A stretch of DNA of 7,370 nt from Lentzea sp. (GTDB lineage Bacteria; Actinomycetota; Actinomycetes; Mycobacteriales; Pseudonocardiaceae), in contig JASLAV010000301.1 in NCBI GenBank assembly GCA_030146905.1, forward strand, positions 1-7,370. The letters are read 5' to 3'. The translations under genes were made by a program, and so were the position numbers. Within the stretch, counting starts at the first letter, position 1. Every line of letters begins with the position of its first letter. Under the pieces are notes generated by a model. It saw nothing but the letters and a program-made list of their open reading frames with translations. It did not search any database and was not told where the DNA came from. Below are positions 1-6,370 of this stretch, piece by piece.

Positions 1-267
1 TTCGGGTCCATGTTCGACAACACCCACGTTGAGGTACCCGTACTTCACCGGCCACGGGAAGTCGCCCTCCTGGAAGGGAGCCCTCATCACCGCGTACTGG
101 TTCTCCGGCACACCACCGCGGTGCACGAGCGTCTCCGTGCCGCGGCTGACACCCGAGAACAGCGTGCGCACCTCGACCTCACCCGGACCGGGCTCGGCCA
201 GTGCGACCTGCCGAACTTCCCCTTTTCCGGATTCATTGAGCCAAAAGGCACTCGCCGTACGTGTCAC
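1..267 (-). CDS. Zinc-type alcohol dehydrogenase-like (MDR family) oxidoreductase, N-terminal part
   Basis: The reverse strand reads as one open frame of 89 codons from a GTG at 267-265 to the window edge, so the C-terminus is missing. A GGAGG at 281-277, nine bases before the GTG, sets this start. The protein begins [10 protein letters not shown] and shows the GroES-like N-terminal fold of medium-chain dehydrogenases ([21 protein letters not shown], residues 25-45, then [11 protein letters not shown], 75-85). The usual catalytic-zinc Cys is Ser41 and the usual Gly-His-Glu is Gly77-Tyr78-Leu79, so the visible half lacks the standard catalytic zinc ligands. The SG-S-x-GTE wording resembles BchC-like dehydrogenases. 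The Rossmann NAD(P) domain is expected beyond the edge. Substrate unknown. It is divergent from the phosphatidyltransferase gene with only 42 bp between start codons. Family assignment is firm; function is not. Confidence 0.85.
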   Translation of the reverse strand, partial: MTRTASAFWLNESGKGEVRQVALAEPGPGEVEVRTLFSGVSRGTETLVHRGGVPENQYAVMRAPFQEGDFPWPVKYGYLNVGVVEHGPE

Positions 268-309
268 TCGACAACACCTCCGCCGCACGAAGTTCACCAG
301 GAGCATCTG
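268..309. promoter_or_regulatory. Very short divergent control region with two ribosome binding sites
   Basis: Only 42 bp separate the GTG of the dehydrogenase (minus) from the ATG of the phosphatidyltransferase (plus). It holds GGAGG on the minus strand (281-277) and AGGAG on the plus strand (299-303, six bases before the ATG). There is no room here for two normal promoters plus leaders, so each promoter probably lies inside the other gene's 5' coding sequence. No convincing -35/-10 pair was found for either direction. Confidence 0.6.
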
Positions 310-1044
310 ATGATCACACTTCAGCACACGAGGACGCCTGCCGTCGTACGGGAGCCTGCCGTCTGGGCGGCGGCTCAGGTGGTCCTGCTGGGTGTGGTCG
401 CCGCCACGACCGGTCTCGGACCGCTCGGCTGGGCCGCCGGCCTCGCCTACGGGTTCGCCACGTGGGCGTTCCTCGGCTACGGGATGCAGCGGCACCGCAC
501 CAGGTCGCTCGGGCCCGCTGACCGCGTCACGCTGGCACGGGGCCTGATGGTCGGCGCGGTGACCGCGCTGGTCGCGGACCGCGCCGGCCAGGACGTGCCG
601 GTGGTGCTGGTCGTGACGCTGGCGGCCGTCGCCCTCTCGCTCGACTGGGTCGACGGTCAGGTCGCCCGCCGCACCGGCACGTCGAGCGCGCTGGGTGCCC
701 GGTTCGACATGGAGGTCGACGCGTTCCTGATCCTGGTGCTCAGCGCCTACGTGGCCGTGCACATGGGTCCGTGGGTGCTCGCGATCGGGCTCATGCGGTA
801 CGTGTTCGTCGCCGCGTCGTGGCGCCTGCGCTGGATGAACGCCCCGCTGCCCGCCAGCTACGCCCGCAAGGTCGTGGCAGCGACCCAGGGGATCTTCCTC
901 GTCGTGGCGGCGTCGGGCCTGTTCCCGTTCGCGCCGGTCCTCATCGCTCTCGCGCTGGCGTCGCTGGTGTGGTCGTTCGGTCGCGACGTGCTGTGGTTGT
1001 GGAACAACGCCGCCGTCCAGGTGCGAGAATCCCGCCATGTCTGA
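310..1044 (+). CDS. CDP-alcohol phosphatidyltransferase family membrane protein
   Basis: This 244-residue integral membrane enzyme should transfer a phospho-alcohol group from a CDP-alcohol onto an acceptor alcohol, releasing CMP. The complete family signature D-x2-DG-x2-AR-x8-G-x3-D-x3-D is present: Asp112, Asp115-Gly116, Ala119-Arg120, Gly129, Asp133 and Asp137. About six to eight hydrophobic helices surround it (for example 17-35, 97-111, 137-152, 154-170, 190-204, 206-230). The ATG at 310 is chosen because AGGAG lies six bases upstream; the frame stays open further left, but that stretch is the antisense of the dehydrogenase gene. The last eight bases overlap the DoxX-like gene, which suggests co-transcription. 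The donor and acceptor cannot be read from the sequence. The dehydrogenase and LtaS-like neighbours favour a specialised envelope lipid over housekeeping phosphatidylglycerol or phosphatidylinositol synthesis, but this is inference. Confidence 0.92.
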   Translation: MITLQHTRTPAVVREPAVWAAAQVVLLGVVAATTGLGPLGWAAGLAYGFATWAFLGYGMQRHRTRSLGPADRVTLARGLMVGAVTALVADRAGQDVPVVLVVTLAAVALSLDWVDGQVARRTGTSSALGARFDMEVDAFLILVLSAYVAVHMGPWVLAIGLMRYVFVAASWRLRWMNAPLPASYARKVVAATQGIFLVVAASGLFPFAPVLIALALASLVWSFGRDVLWLWNNAAVQVRESRHV

Positions 1045-1441
1045 GCAGAGCTCAACCGCGGCGAAGGTCGGCAACGTCGTCGTCTGGATCCTGCAGATCG
1101 CGCTCGCCGTGCAGTTCTTCATGAACGGCTACGCCTTGTTCACCGACCAGTTCGTCGCGAAGTTCGACGACATCGGCTTCGGCCAGTGGTTCCGGTACTT
1201 CACCGGAGTGCTGGAGATCGCCACCGCGGTCGGCCTGCTCATCCCGCGGATCTGCGGTCTCGCGGCACTGGGCCTCGCCGGCATCATGGCCGGCGCGGCG
1301 CTCACCGAGATGGTCCTGGTGACCAACGGCGGCCTCGACGACGCGAAGATGCCGCTGCTCTTCATGGTGTGGGCGCTGGTGATCGCGGTCTACCGCCGGG
1401 AGCAGATCCTCGGCGCGCTCAGTCTCGTGAAGAAGAAGTGA
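1037..1441 (+). CDS. DoxX-like four-helix membrane protein
   Basis: This is a 134-residue hydrophobic protein with four predicted membrane helices (about 12-33, 52-70, 72-95 and 104-120) and a basic tail ending VKKK. The central block [18 protein letters not shown] (53-70) is typical of the DoxX/DoxX-like superfamily, and the length is normal. Members are small quinone-associated or redox-linked membrane proteins whose exact role is usually unknown. The ATG at 1037 overlaps the end of the phosphatidyltransferase gene by eight bases (ATGTCTGA) and has only a weak SD-like GAGAA upstream, so translational coupling is likely. Its 3' end overlaps the convergent reductase gene by 23 bp. No cofactor residues are identifiable. 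Confidence 0.85.
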   Translation: MSEQSSTAAKVGNVVVWILQIALAVQFFMNGYALFTDQFVAKFDDIGFGQWFRYFTGVLEIATAVGLLIPRICGLAALGLAGIMAGAALTEMVLVTNGGLDDAKMPLLFMVWALVIAVYRREQILGALSLVKKK

Positions 1442-2084
1442 CCTTCGGGAAGTAGCGGAGCACCGCGACGTCCCCGACTCTCGTGACGTCCTCCAGGTGG
1501 AACCGGTGTGCCGGTCCACCGGGGAACGCGGCGGGGTTCACGAAACGCGGGGCCGTCGCCTGCCCGATGAGCATCGGTGCGACAGCGACACGGATCTCGT
1601 CGGCGAGTCCTGCTTCGAGGAACGCCGTGTGGATGCTCGTGCCGCCTTCGACCATGAGCCTCTTCACCCCGCGCGCACCGAGGTCGTCCAGGATCTCCGG
1701 GAACTCGCTGAAGGTCTTCGTCTCGGCCAGGTGGTCGACCGTGGTCCTCTCGCTCCTCGTGTAGACCAGCCGCTCGCCACCGCAGTGCCAGAACCGCAGA
1801 TCGGGGTCCAGCTCGCCGCTCCTGGTGACGGTGACGCGCAGCGGGAACTCCGGCTTTCCCTCGGAAACCCTCTGCGCGCGCCGCTCCTCGCTGTAGACGA
1901 GCAGCCGCGCGTTGTCGCGGCGCAACGTCTCGGCCCCCGCCAGGATCGCGTCCGACTCCGCGCGCATCCGGTCGACGTGGTCGAAGTCCTCCGCGTTGGA
2001 GAGCGGGAACCTCTCGGTGCCTCGGTCGTCGATGTGGCCGTCGAGGCTGACGGCGACGCTCAGCAGTACGTGCGGGCGGGTCAC
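1419..2084 (-). CDS. RibD C-terminal / dihydrofolate reductase-like family reductase
   Basis: The 221-residue protein has the RibD_C/DHFR-like Rossmann-type fold without a deaminase domain. Signature pieces are VAVSLDGHIDD (10-20), DAILAGAETLRRDN (45-58), the nucleotide-binding LMVEGGTSIHTAFL (143-155 region) and DEIRVAVAPMLIG (162-174). By family it should use NAD(P)H to reduce a pyrimidine, pterin or similar carbonyl compound; the true substrate is unknown. It could be a stand-alone 5-amino-6-ribosylaminouracil phosphate reductase, but a specialised reductase is as likely. GTG at 2084 is chosen because family similarity begins there (VTRPHVLLSVAVSLDG); the frame remains open upstream into the divergent gene. 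No SD precedes it, and a -10-like TACGAT sits seven bases away, which suggests a leaderless transcript. The 3' end overlaps the DoxX-like gene by 23 bp in convergent orientation. Confidence 0.88.
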   Translation of the reverse strand: MTRPHVLLSVAVSLDGHIDDRGTERFPLSNAEDFDHVDRMRAESDAILAGAETLRRDNARLLVYSEERRAQRVSEGKPEFPLRVTVTRSGELDPDLRFWHCGGERLVYTRSERTTVDHLAETKTFSEFPEILDDLGARGVKRLMVEGGTSIHTAFLEAGLADEIRVAVAPMLIGQATAPRFVNPAAFPGGPAHRFHLEDVTRVGDVAVLRYFPKVTSSSRD

Positions 2085-2161
2085 GGACCCGATCGTAGGC
2101 CAGTTGAACCGTCCACGTGCCTGGCCGCGTTTACCTTCTGAGGCGGGAAAGGGGAAACTCG
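2085..2161. promoter_or_regulatory. Divergent promoter region between reductase and LtaS-like gene
   Basis: This 77-bp gap separates two divergent start codons. On the minus strand TACGAT (2097-2092) fits the actinobacterial -10 pattern TANNNT and lies exactly seven bases before the GTG at 2084, the classic layout of a leaderless transcript; no clear -35 is present. On the plus strand TACCTT (2132-2137) is a possible -10 and AAAGGGG (2148-2154) is a good SD seven bases before the GTG at 2162. A TTGAAC at 2104-2109 is 22 bases from the plus -10, too far to count as a normal -35. Confidence 0.45.
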
Positions 2162-3742
2162 GTGAGGATGTTGTTGCGTCGGACGGCCACTGTTCTGGCG
2201 GGGCTGTTCGTGTTGTTCGTGCTCGTCGCACCGAGCGACCTGGAGAAGTTCACGCCGGAGGCGTTCCTGCGCGTACCGCTCGAAGGCCTCATCGGCGTGA
2301 TGGTGCTGGTGCTGCTGCCGGACCGGTTCCGCAAGCCGTTCGCCGTCGCCGGTGGTGTCGCGCTGGGCCTGTTCACCGTTGTGAAGATCATGGACATCGG
2401 CTTCGACGTGGTGCTCTACCGGCCGTTCGACCTCGTGCTGGACTGGCCTCTGCTGGTGCCCGCCGTCGACTTCGTGGACGTGACGTTCGGCCGCTTCGCC
2501 TCCGTGCTGGCCGTGGGTCTCACGGTCGCGCTGGTCGCCGGGATCGTGTGGCTGGCCGCGGTTTCCGTGCTGCGGCTGAGTTCCGCCGCCGCCGGACGGC
2601 GTCCCGTCGCGATCCGCGCGGTGGCGTTGGTGGCCGTGGCGTGCGTTTCGCTTGCCGTGCCCGGGATCACGGTCTACTCCGACTCCGCGGCCACGGCGCT
2701 GACCGACCACGCCCGGCGGGTCCAGGTCGGGCTGCACGACCAGGAGGTGTTCGCGGCGGAGGCGTCGGTCGACGCGTTCCGCGGGCACTCGGGGCTGCTG
2801 TCCTCGTTGCAGGGCAAGGACGTCGTCTTCACGTTCGTGGAGAGCTACGGCAAGTCGGCGCTGGACATGCCCGGCGTGGCGGCGAAGCTGGCTGACGGCA
2901 ACACCCGGCTGCAGGCGCGCGGGTACACGGCCAAGTCCGCCTACCTGACCTCGCCGACGGCCGGTGGCGGCAGCTGGATGGCGCAGGCGACGCTGCTGTC
3001 CGGGTTGTGGATCGACAACCAGCAGCGGTACCGCAACCTCGTGGCCTCCGACCGGCTCACGCTGCCGCGGGCGTTCCGCGAGTCGTCGTGGCGCTCGGTC
3101 GGTGTGGTCCCCGGCATCACGCAGGCGTGGCCGGAAGGGGACTTCTTCCACTACGACAAGATCTACGCCGCACAGGACCTCGGCTACGCCGGTCCGCGCT
3201 TCGGTTACGCCACGACGCCCGACCAGTTCACGCTGGAGTCGTTCCAGCGCAACGAACGTTCGAAGGCCCACGGCCCGGTGATGGCGGCGATCCCGATGGT
3301 GTCCTCGCACGCGCCGTGGTCGCCGACGCCGGACTTCGTGGACTGGTCGTCGCTGGGCGACGGCTCGATCTACGGCACCATGCCCGCCTCGAACGACCCG
3401 CCGGAGTCCATCTTCGGCCGCGACCCCGCTGCCGTGCGCGCCGACTACGCGCACTCGGTCTCGTACTCGCTGGAGTCGGTGATCTCCTACGTCGAGCGGT
3501 ACGGCGACGAGAACCTGGTCTTCGTGTTCCTGGGCGACCACCAGCCGGCGCAGATGGTGACCGGCGAGGGGGCGTCGCGGGACGTGCCGATCACCATCGT
3601 GGCCAAGGACCCGGCCGTGCTGTCGCGCGTCGAGGCCTGGAAGTGGGACGACGGGCTCAAACCGGGAGGGTCGGCCCCGGTGTCGCGGATGAGCGACTTC
3701 CGGGACCAGTTCCTCTCGACCTTCTCGCCGCCCAGGCCCTGA
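2162..3742 (+). CDS. Membrane-anchored sulfatase-like / LtaS-like phosphotransferase
   Basis: The 526-residue protein has an N-terminal membrane part with about five hydrophobic segments (9-24, 42-53, 61-77, 112-137, 151-170) and a large C-terminal domain that should face outside. That architecture matches lipoteichoic-acid-synthase-type enzymes of the sulfatase/alkaline-phosphatase superfamily. Likely Mn/Zn-site residues are Glu227 in FVESYG, Asp459-His460 in FLGDHQP, and a nucleophile at Ser271 in TAGGGSW (a Thr in LtaS). His383 in SSHAPW may be a substrate-binding His. The family transfers or hydrolyses phospho-alcohol or sulfate groups at the cell surface. GTG at 2162 is preferred over ATG at 2168 because AAAGGGG lies seven bases before the GTG. 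The protein is shorter than typical LtaS (about 650). Substrate unknown; a partner role with the nearby CDP-alcohol phosphotransferase is inference. Its TGA abuts the stop of the convergent DinB gene. Confidence 0.85.
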   Translation: MRMLLRRTATVLAGLFVLFVLVAPSDLEKFTPEAFLRVPLEGLIGVMVLVLLPDRFRKPFAVAGGVALGLFTVVKIMDIGFDVVLYRPFDLVLDWPLLVPAVDFVDVTFGRFASVLAVGLTVALVAGIVWLAAVSVLRLSSAAAGRRPVAIRAVALVAVACVSLAVPGITVYSDSAATALTDHARRVQVGLHDQEVFAAEASVDAFRGHSGLLSSLQGKDVVFTFVESYGKSALDMPGVAAKLADGNTRLQARGYTAKSAYLTSPTAGGGSWMAQATLLSGLWIDNQQRYRNLVASDRLTLPRAFRESSWRSVGVVPGITQAWPEGDFFHYDKIYAAQDLGYAGPRFGYATTPDQFTLESFQRNERSKAHGPVMAAIPMVSSHAPWSPTPDFVDWSSLGDGSIYGTMPASNDPPESIFGRDPAAVRADYAHSVSYSLESVISYVERYGDENLVFVFLGDHQPAQMVTGEGASRDVPITIVAKDPAVLSRVEAWKWDDGLKPGGSAPVSRMSDFRDQFLSTFSPPRP

Positions 3743-4261
3743 TCAGCCCATCGTCTTCTGGCCGTCGATCGTCTCGCGGATGATGTCCGCGTGGCCCGCG
3801 TGCTGCGAGGTCTCCGCGACGATGTGCACGAACACGCGCCGCGCCGACCGCGTCTTGCCCTCGGGGAACCACGGGGCCGACGGCAGCACGTGCGAGAGGT
3901 CCAAGTCGACGGTCTCGACCAGCTTGTCGGTGTAGGCCGCGACCTCGTTGTAGCGGGCGATGATGCTCTCGAGCGTCTCGCCCGGCTCCATCCGGAAGTT
4001 CGCCGCGTGGTTCTCGTAGGCCTCCGAGCCGAAGTCGAACTCCATCGCCGCGGTGCCGTGCTCGATGAACTTGACCCAGTTCTCCTCGACCGTCGCGACG
4101 TGCTTGATCAGGCCGCCGATGCACAACGCGCTGGCGGTCGGGCTCGACGCCGCCTGCTCGTCGGTCAGGCCCTGCGCGGTGAACGTCAGGAACCAGCGGT
4201 GCTGCCGGAGCGTCTCGAGCAGGTCCGCACGCTCGCCGGTGAGGATCTCGGTGGTGGTCAT
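3743..4261 (-). CDS. DinB/DUF664 family protein
   Basis: The 172-residue protein has the DinB-like four-helix metal-binding fold. The N-terminal half carries GLIKHVATVEENWVKF (50-65), with His54 as the first metal ligand candidate. The C-terminal helix carries VHIVAETSQHAGHADIIRE (145-163), with His154 and His157 as the other candidates and Glu150 nearby. Family members are divalent-metal proteins, some of them thiol-dependent (mycothiol or bacillithiol) transferases; the substrate here is unknown. The ATG is supported by GAAGGA (4275-4270), eight bases upstream. It follows the isomerase-family gene on the same strand after a 147-bp gap, so it probably has its own promoter. Its stop codon directly adjoins that of the LtaS-like gene. 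Confidence 0.9.
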   Translation of the reverse strand: MTTTEILTGERADLLETLRQHRWFLTFTAQGLTDEQAASSPTASALCIGGLIKHVATVEENWVKFIEHGTAAMEFDFGSEAYENHAANFRMEPGETLESIIARYNEVAAYTDKLVETVDLDLSHVLPSAPWFPEGKTRSARRVFVHIVAETSQHAGHADIIRETIDGQKTMG

Positions 4262-4334
4262 CGCTGTAGTCCTTCGCTCGTTTGTCCCGACACGAATGAC
4301 TGTATGACCACTTGAGGTCAGCTTGTGTCCTAGA
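4262..4334 (-). promoter_or_regulatory. Leader and possible operator of the DinB/DUF664 gene
   Basis: The minus-strand leader has an SD GAAGGA at 4275-4270. Further upstream, TGACCACTTGAGGTCA (4305-4320) is an imperfect palindrome with five-base TGACC/GGTCA arms and six of eight symmetric positions pairing. Read on the minus strand it contains GACCTCAAG, the half-site wording of MerR/SoxR-type operators, but the second half does not match that consensus. A -10-like TACAGT lies at 4304-4299. An operator is plausible; the regulator is not in the window. Confidence 0.35.
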
Positions 4335-4370
4335 CGAGCGCCGCCTCTGGCGGGACTTGCGCGGCGTTCG
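4335..4370 (-). terminator. GC-rich hairpin downstream of the isomerase-family gene
   Basis: CGAGCGCCGC (4335-4344) and GCGGCGTTCG (4361-4370) can pair around a 16-base loop. On the plus strand all ten positions pair with one G-U; on the minus strand one A-C mismatch interrupts the stem. It starts about 39 bases past the stop of the minus-strand isomerase-family gene and before the DinB leader, a sensible place for termination. There is no U-tract, as is common for actinomycete hairpins, so the assignment stays tentative. Confidence 0.4.
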
Positions 4371-4408
4371 AGCGACCCGGCTCCGACCTGCGCGTCACTG
4401 TCGGTGAA

Positions 4409-5146
4409 TCACCCGAAAGAGACGTGCTTCAGCCAGAGGTCGAGCAGTTCTCGATCACCGGTCGAGCGCCGCACCGGGACGCGCTGGTAGAGGACCAGCA
4501 GCAGTTCGACGAGGTCCGCCTCGACGGTCACCGCGGCCTCGCCGTCGCCACGGCCGTTGCGGATGACGTCACCGGTCAGGTCGACGAACCAGGACGCCTC
4601 CCGGGTGACGAACTTCAGCGTCCTGCCAGGTCCGAGCAGGTTCCGCTTCTCCGGCCGGTGCTCGAAGTGCTCCGGCTGCTCGTCGAGCCACATCCACTCG
4701 TCGATCGCGTCCAGCGCGACAGACGGGTCGACCTCGAACGGCAGGCCCGCGGCGAGCGTGGCGTCCGCGCGGTGCACGAGGGTCTCGTGGGTGAACCGGC
4801 GGGCGTAGAACTGTGCGCCGCTGCCGATCGGCGTCCACACCTCGGCGTCAGGACCGGCCTGCTGCAGCGTGGTGGCCAGCGCGTGGGCGCCCTCGCGCAG
4901 CCAGTCGGACGGGACCGGCCCGGTGTCGTCACCGTCGACCTTCCTGACCCGGCCGTCGTCGAGGAACGCGGTGGCGCGGGTGCGGACGGTCTCCTCCGCC
5001 CAGCGGTGCCCGCCGCCGACGTGGCGCACCACGGTGCCGATGGTCCATCCGGGACACCACGGCACGGGTGTGCTCAGGTCGGCGTCGAGCTTCGCGAGCA
5101 GGTCGGTCTGGACGATGATCTCGGCGCAATGACGGTTGAAGTCCAT
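4409..5146 (-). CDS. Maleylpyruvate isomerase family mycothiol-dependent enzyme
   Basis: The 245-residue protein has an N-terminal DinB-like metal-binding domain (about 1-155) and a C-terminal MDMPI_C/SCP2-like domain (about 165-240). The metal triad typical of mycothiol-dependent maleylpyruvate isomerase is visible: His42 in VVRHVGGGHRW, then Glu121 and His125 in FTHETLVHRADA, with the same Glu-x3-His spacing as the characterised enzyme. PWCPGWTIGTVVRHVG (29-44) and RRFTHETLVHRADA (116-129) are strong family blocks. Mycothiol is the expected thiol cofactor. The true substrate is unknown, since most actinomycete paralogues are not on gentisate pathways and none of that pathway is here. The ATG at 5146 has only a weak GGA upstream. 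The acidic small gene ends 30 bp upstream on the same strand, so co-transcription is likely. Confidence 0.9.
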   Translation of the reverse strand: MDFNRHCAEIIVQTDLLAKLDADLSTPVPWCPGWTIGTVVRHVGGGHRWAEETVRTRATAFLDDGRVRKVDGDDTGPVPSDWLREGAHALATTLQQAGPDAEVWTPIGSGAQFYARRFTHETLVHRADATLAAGLPFEVDPSVALDAIDEWMWLDEQPEHFEHRPEKRNLLGPGRTLKFVTREASWFVDLTGDVIRNGRGDGEAAVTVEADLVELLLVLYQRVPVRRSTGDRELLDLWLKHVSFG

Positions 5147-5176
5147 GGTGGATCCGACTCTGTCACGCGCCGGAAC

Positions 5177-5368
5177 TCATCGGTCGAGGTAACCGTCGTC
5201 GAGCCGGTCGACGCGGCCGCCGCCGTCCTCGGTCTCCTCGATGTGCATGGCGGTCTCTTCCGGTGCGGTGACGTAGGCGCTTTCGCCCGCGTCGACCGCG
5301 ATGGCGTCCGGCTCCTCGTCGATGGGCTCGCCGCCGCCTTCGGGGGTGGTGAACTGGTGTTCGGTCAT
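5177..5368 (-). CDS. Small, very acidic hypothetical protein
   Basis: I do not recognise this 63-residue protein with certainty. It begins MTEHQFTTPEGGG and ends DDGYLDR. It has about 19 Asp/Glu against three Arg and no Lys or Cys, so it is strongly acidic and probably disordered, with no signal peptide or membrane segment. The stretch TAPEETAMHIEE (41-52 region) loosely recalls the C-terminal AEEAAMHV wording of actinobacterial DUF5709 proteins; this is a weak likeness. The ATG at 5368 is preferred, although a GAGGG lies almost too close to it; an in-frame TTG at 5401 would add 11 residues but has no SD. It lies 36 bp after the secreted toroid protein and 30 bp before the isomerase-family gene, all on the minus strand, in the layout of a three-gene operon. 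Confidence 0.65.
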   Translation of the reverse strand: MTEHQFTTPEGGGEPIDEEPDAIAVDAGESAYVTAPEETAMHIEETEDGGGRVDRLDDGYLDR

Positions 5369-5404
5369 GCCCTCGTGGTTTCCGGCGAGCCGGACGCGCA
5401 AACG

Positions 5405-6370
5405 TCAGCAGCGCGGCGCCGGTGCGCCGTCCGGACCACCGCTACGCAGCGTCACGAGGTTCGCGCGGGTCAGCCCCAGCACCGCCTGGGCCGTCGCACG
5501 GACGGCGGTGGTGGCGTTGAAACCGGACGCGTCGAACGCGATCGCGCCCCTCTCGGTTCCGGCGCACGTGACCTGCAACGACTTCAGGTAGTTCCGCGCC
5601 CTGGTGAGGGAGGGGCCCTGGAGGACCTGGGCCGCGAGCCCGGTGCTGTTGGCGTTGGAACCGCCCTGAGCGCTCGGGAAACCGCCGTCGGCCCGCTGCT
5701 TCGAGCGCAGCCACGCCACGGCGTCGGTCGTCGGCTCGCCCTGCGCGCGCAGCGCCTGGACCGCGATGGCGGTCGCGTCGACGTCGCTCACGCACGGCGA
5801 GGTCTCGAACGTCACGGGGAAGCCGCCGTCGGGGCACTGGCTGGCGGCCAGGTAGGCGGCGCCCTTGGCGTCGCGGCCGAGGGCGAAGAGCGCGTAGGAC
5901 TGGGTGAAGGCGTTGGAGAAGTCGCCGAACTGCGATCGGTCGGAGAACCGCCCGGACGGCGCCTGCAACGCCCTCAGCCCTGCGATCAGGTCCACCCCGC
6001 CGAACGCACGCGGGTTCTTGCCCTTCACCCGCGCGGCGACGGCCAGCTTGGCATGCGCACCCGCGTACGACTCGCCGTCGGTGCCCAGGTAGGCGCCGGA
6101 GACCTCGGGCTCGGCGAGCCACGCGATCGCGCGGTCGGCGTAGTCGTCGGCGGTGCGGGCGGCGGCGAAGGCGAAGACCGCGTCGACGGTCAGGCCCTGG
6201 TCCGGGTACTTCACGCCGCCGAACTCGGTCTCCAGGCGCTCACCGTCGGCCATCTGCCTCGCGAGCCACCCGGCGGCGAAGTCGACGCGGTGCGCGGTAC
6301 CGGCGGACGCGGGCGCGGCGGTGGTGACGAGTGAGGCGCCGAGCACGGCGGCGACGATCAGTTTCTGCAC
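5405..6370 (-). CDS. Secreted prenyltransferase/squalene-cyclase repeat (alpha/alpha-toroid) protein
   Basis: The 321-residue protein starts with a signal peptide (MQKLIVAAVLGASL, cleavage likely after Ala-Ser-Ala at 23) and continues as helical repeats of the terpenoid-cyclase/prenyltransferase toroid type. Repeat hallmarks are QCPDGGFP (178-185), DVDATAIAVQALRAQG (196-211) and QRADGGFPSAQGG (225-237). The DVDATA motif sits where class II cyclases have DxDDTA, but the last Asp is Ala, and the protein is one-domain and exported, so a cyclase role is unlikely. Ligand binding, as in the similar toroid of vitamin B12 carriers, is a better guess. Cys179, Cys193, Cys269 and the terminal Cys321 could form disulfides. 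GTG at 6370 is set by AGAGGG (6384-6379), eight bases upstream, and by the signal peptide. It is divergent from a lipoprotein gene. Confidence 0.85.
   Translation of the reverse strand: MQKLIVAAVLGASLVTTAAPASAGTAHRVDFAAGWLARQMADGERLETEFGGVKYPDQGLTVDAVFAFAAARTADDYADRAIAWLAEPEVSGAYLGTDGESYAGAHAKLAVAARVKGKNPRAFGGVDLIAGLRALQAPSGRFSDRSQFGDFSNAFTQSYALFALGRDAKGAAYLAASQCPDGGFPVTFETSPCVSDVDATAIAVQALRAQGEPTTDAVAWLRSKQRADGGFPSAQGGSNANSTGLAAQVLQGPSLTRARNYLKSLQVTCAGTERGAIAFDASGFNATTAVRATAQAVLGLTRANLVTLRSGGPDGAPAPRC

Noticed and set aside
196..263. Possible promoter TTGAGC/TACGTG upstream of the phosphatidyltransferase gene
   Set aside because: Spacing is 16 and the -10 match is poor; not distinguishable from chance.
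10..309. N-terminal extension of the phosphatidyltransferase frame to an ATG at position 10
   Set aside because: The added 100 residues are low-complexity and antisense to a recognisable dehydrogenase N-terminus; the ATG at 310 has a proper SD.
2085..2231. Longer start for the RibD_C-type reductase
   Set aside because: The extra residues have no family similarity and overlap the divergent gene; a leaderless GTG at 2084 explains the start.
2081..3541. A 486-codon open frame on the minus strand
   Set aside because: It is antisense to the LtaS-like gene, has extreme His/Arg/Gln content and no recognisable fold; a composition artefact.
5442..6122. An alternative minus-strand open frame within the toroid gene
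   Set aside because: Arg-rich shadow of the toroid gene, with no motif of its own.
4424..6334. A 636-codon open frame on the plus strand
   Set aside because: It is antisense to three well-supported genes, its protein is Arg/Gly/Val-rich without domain logic, and it spans intergenic gaps; this is a typical high-GC shadow frame.
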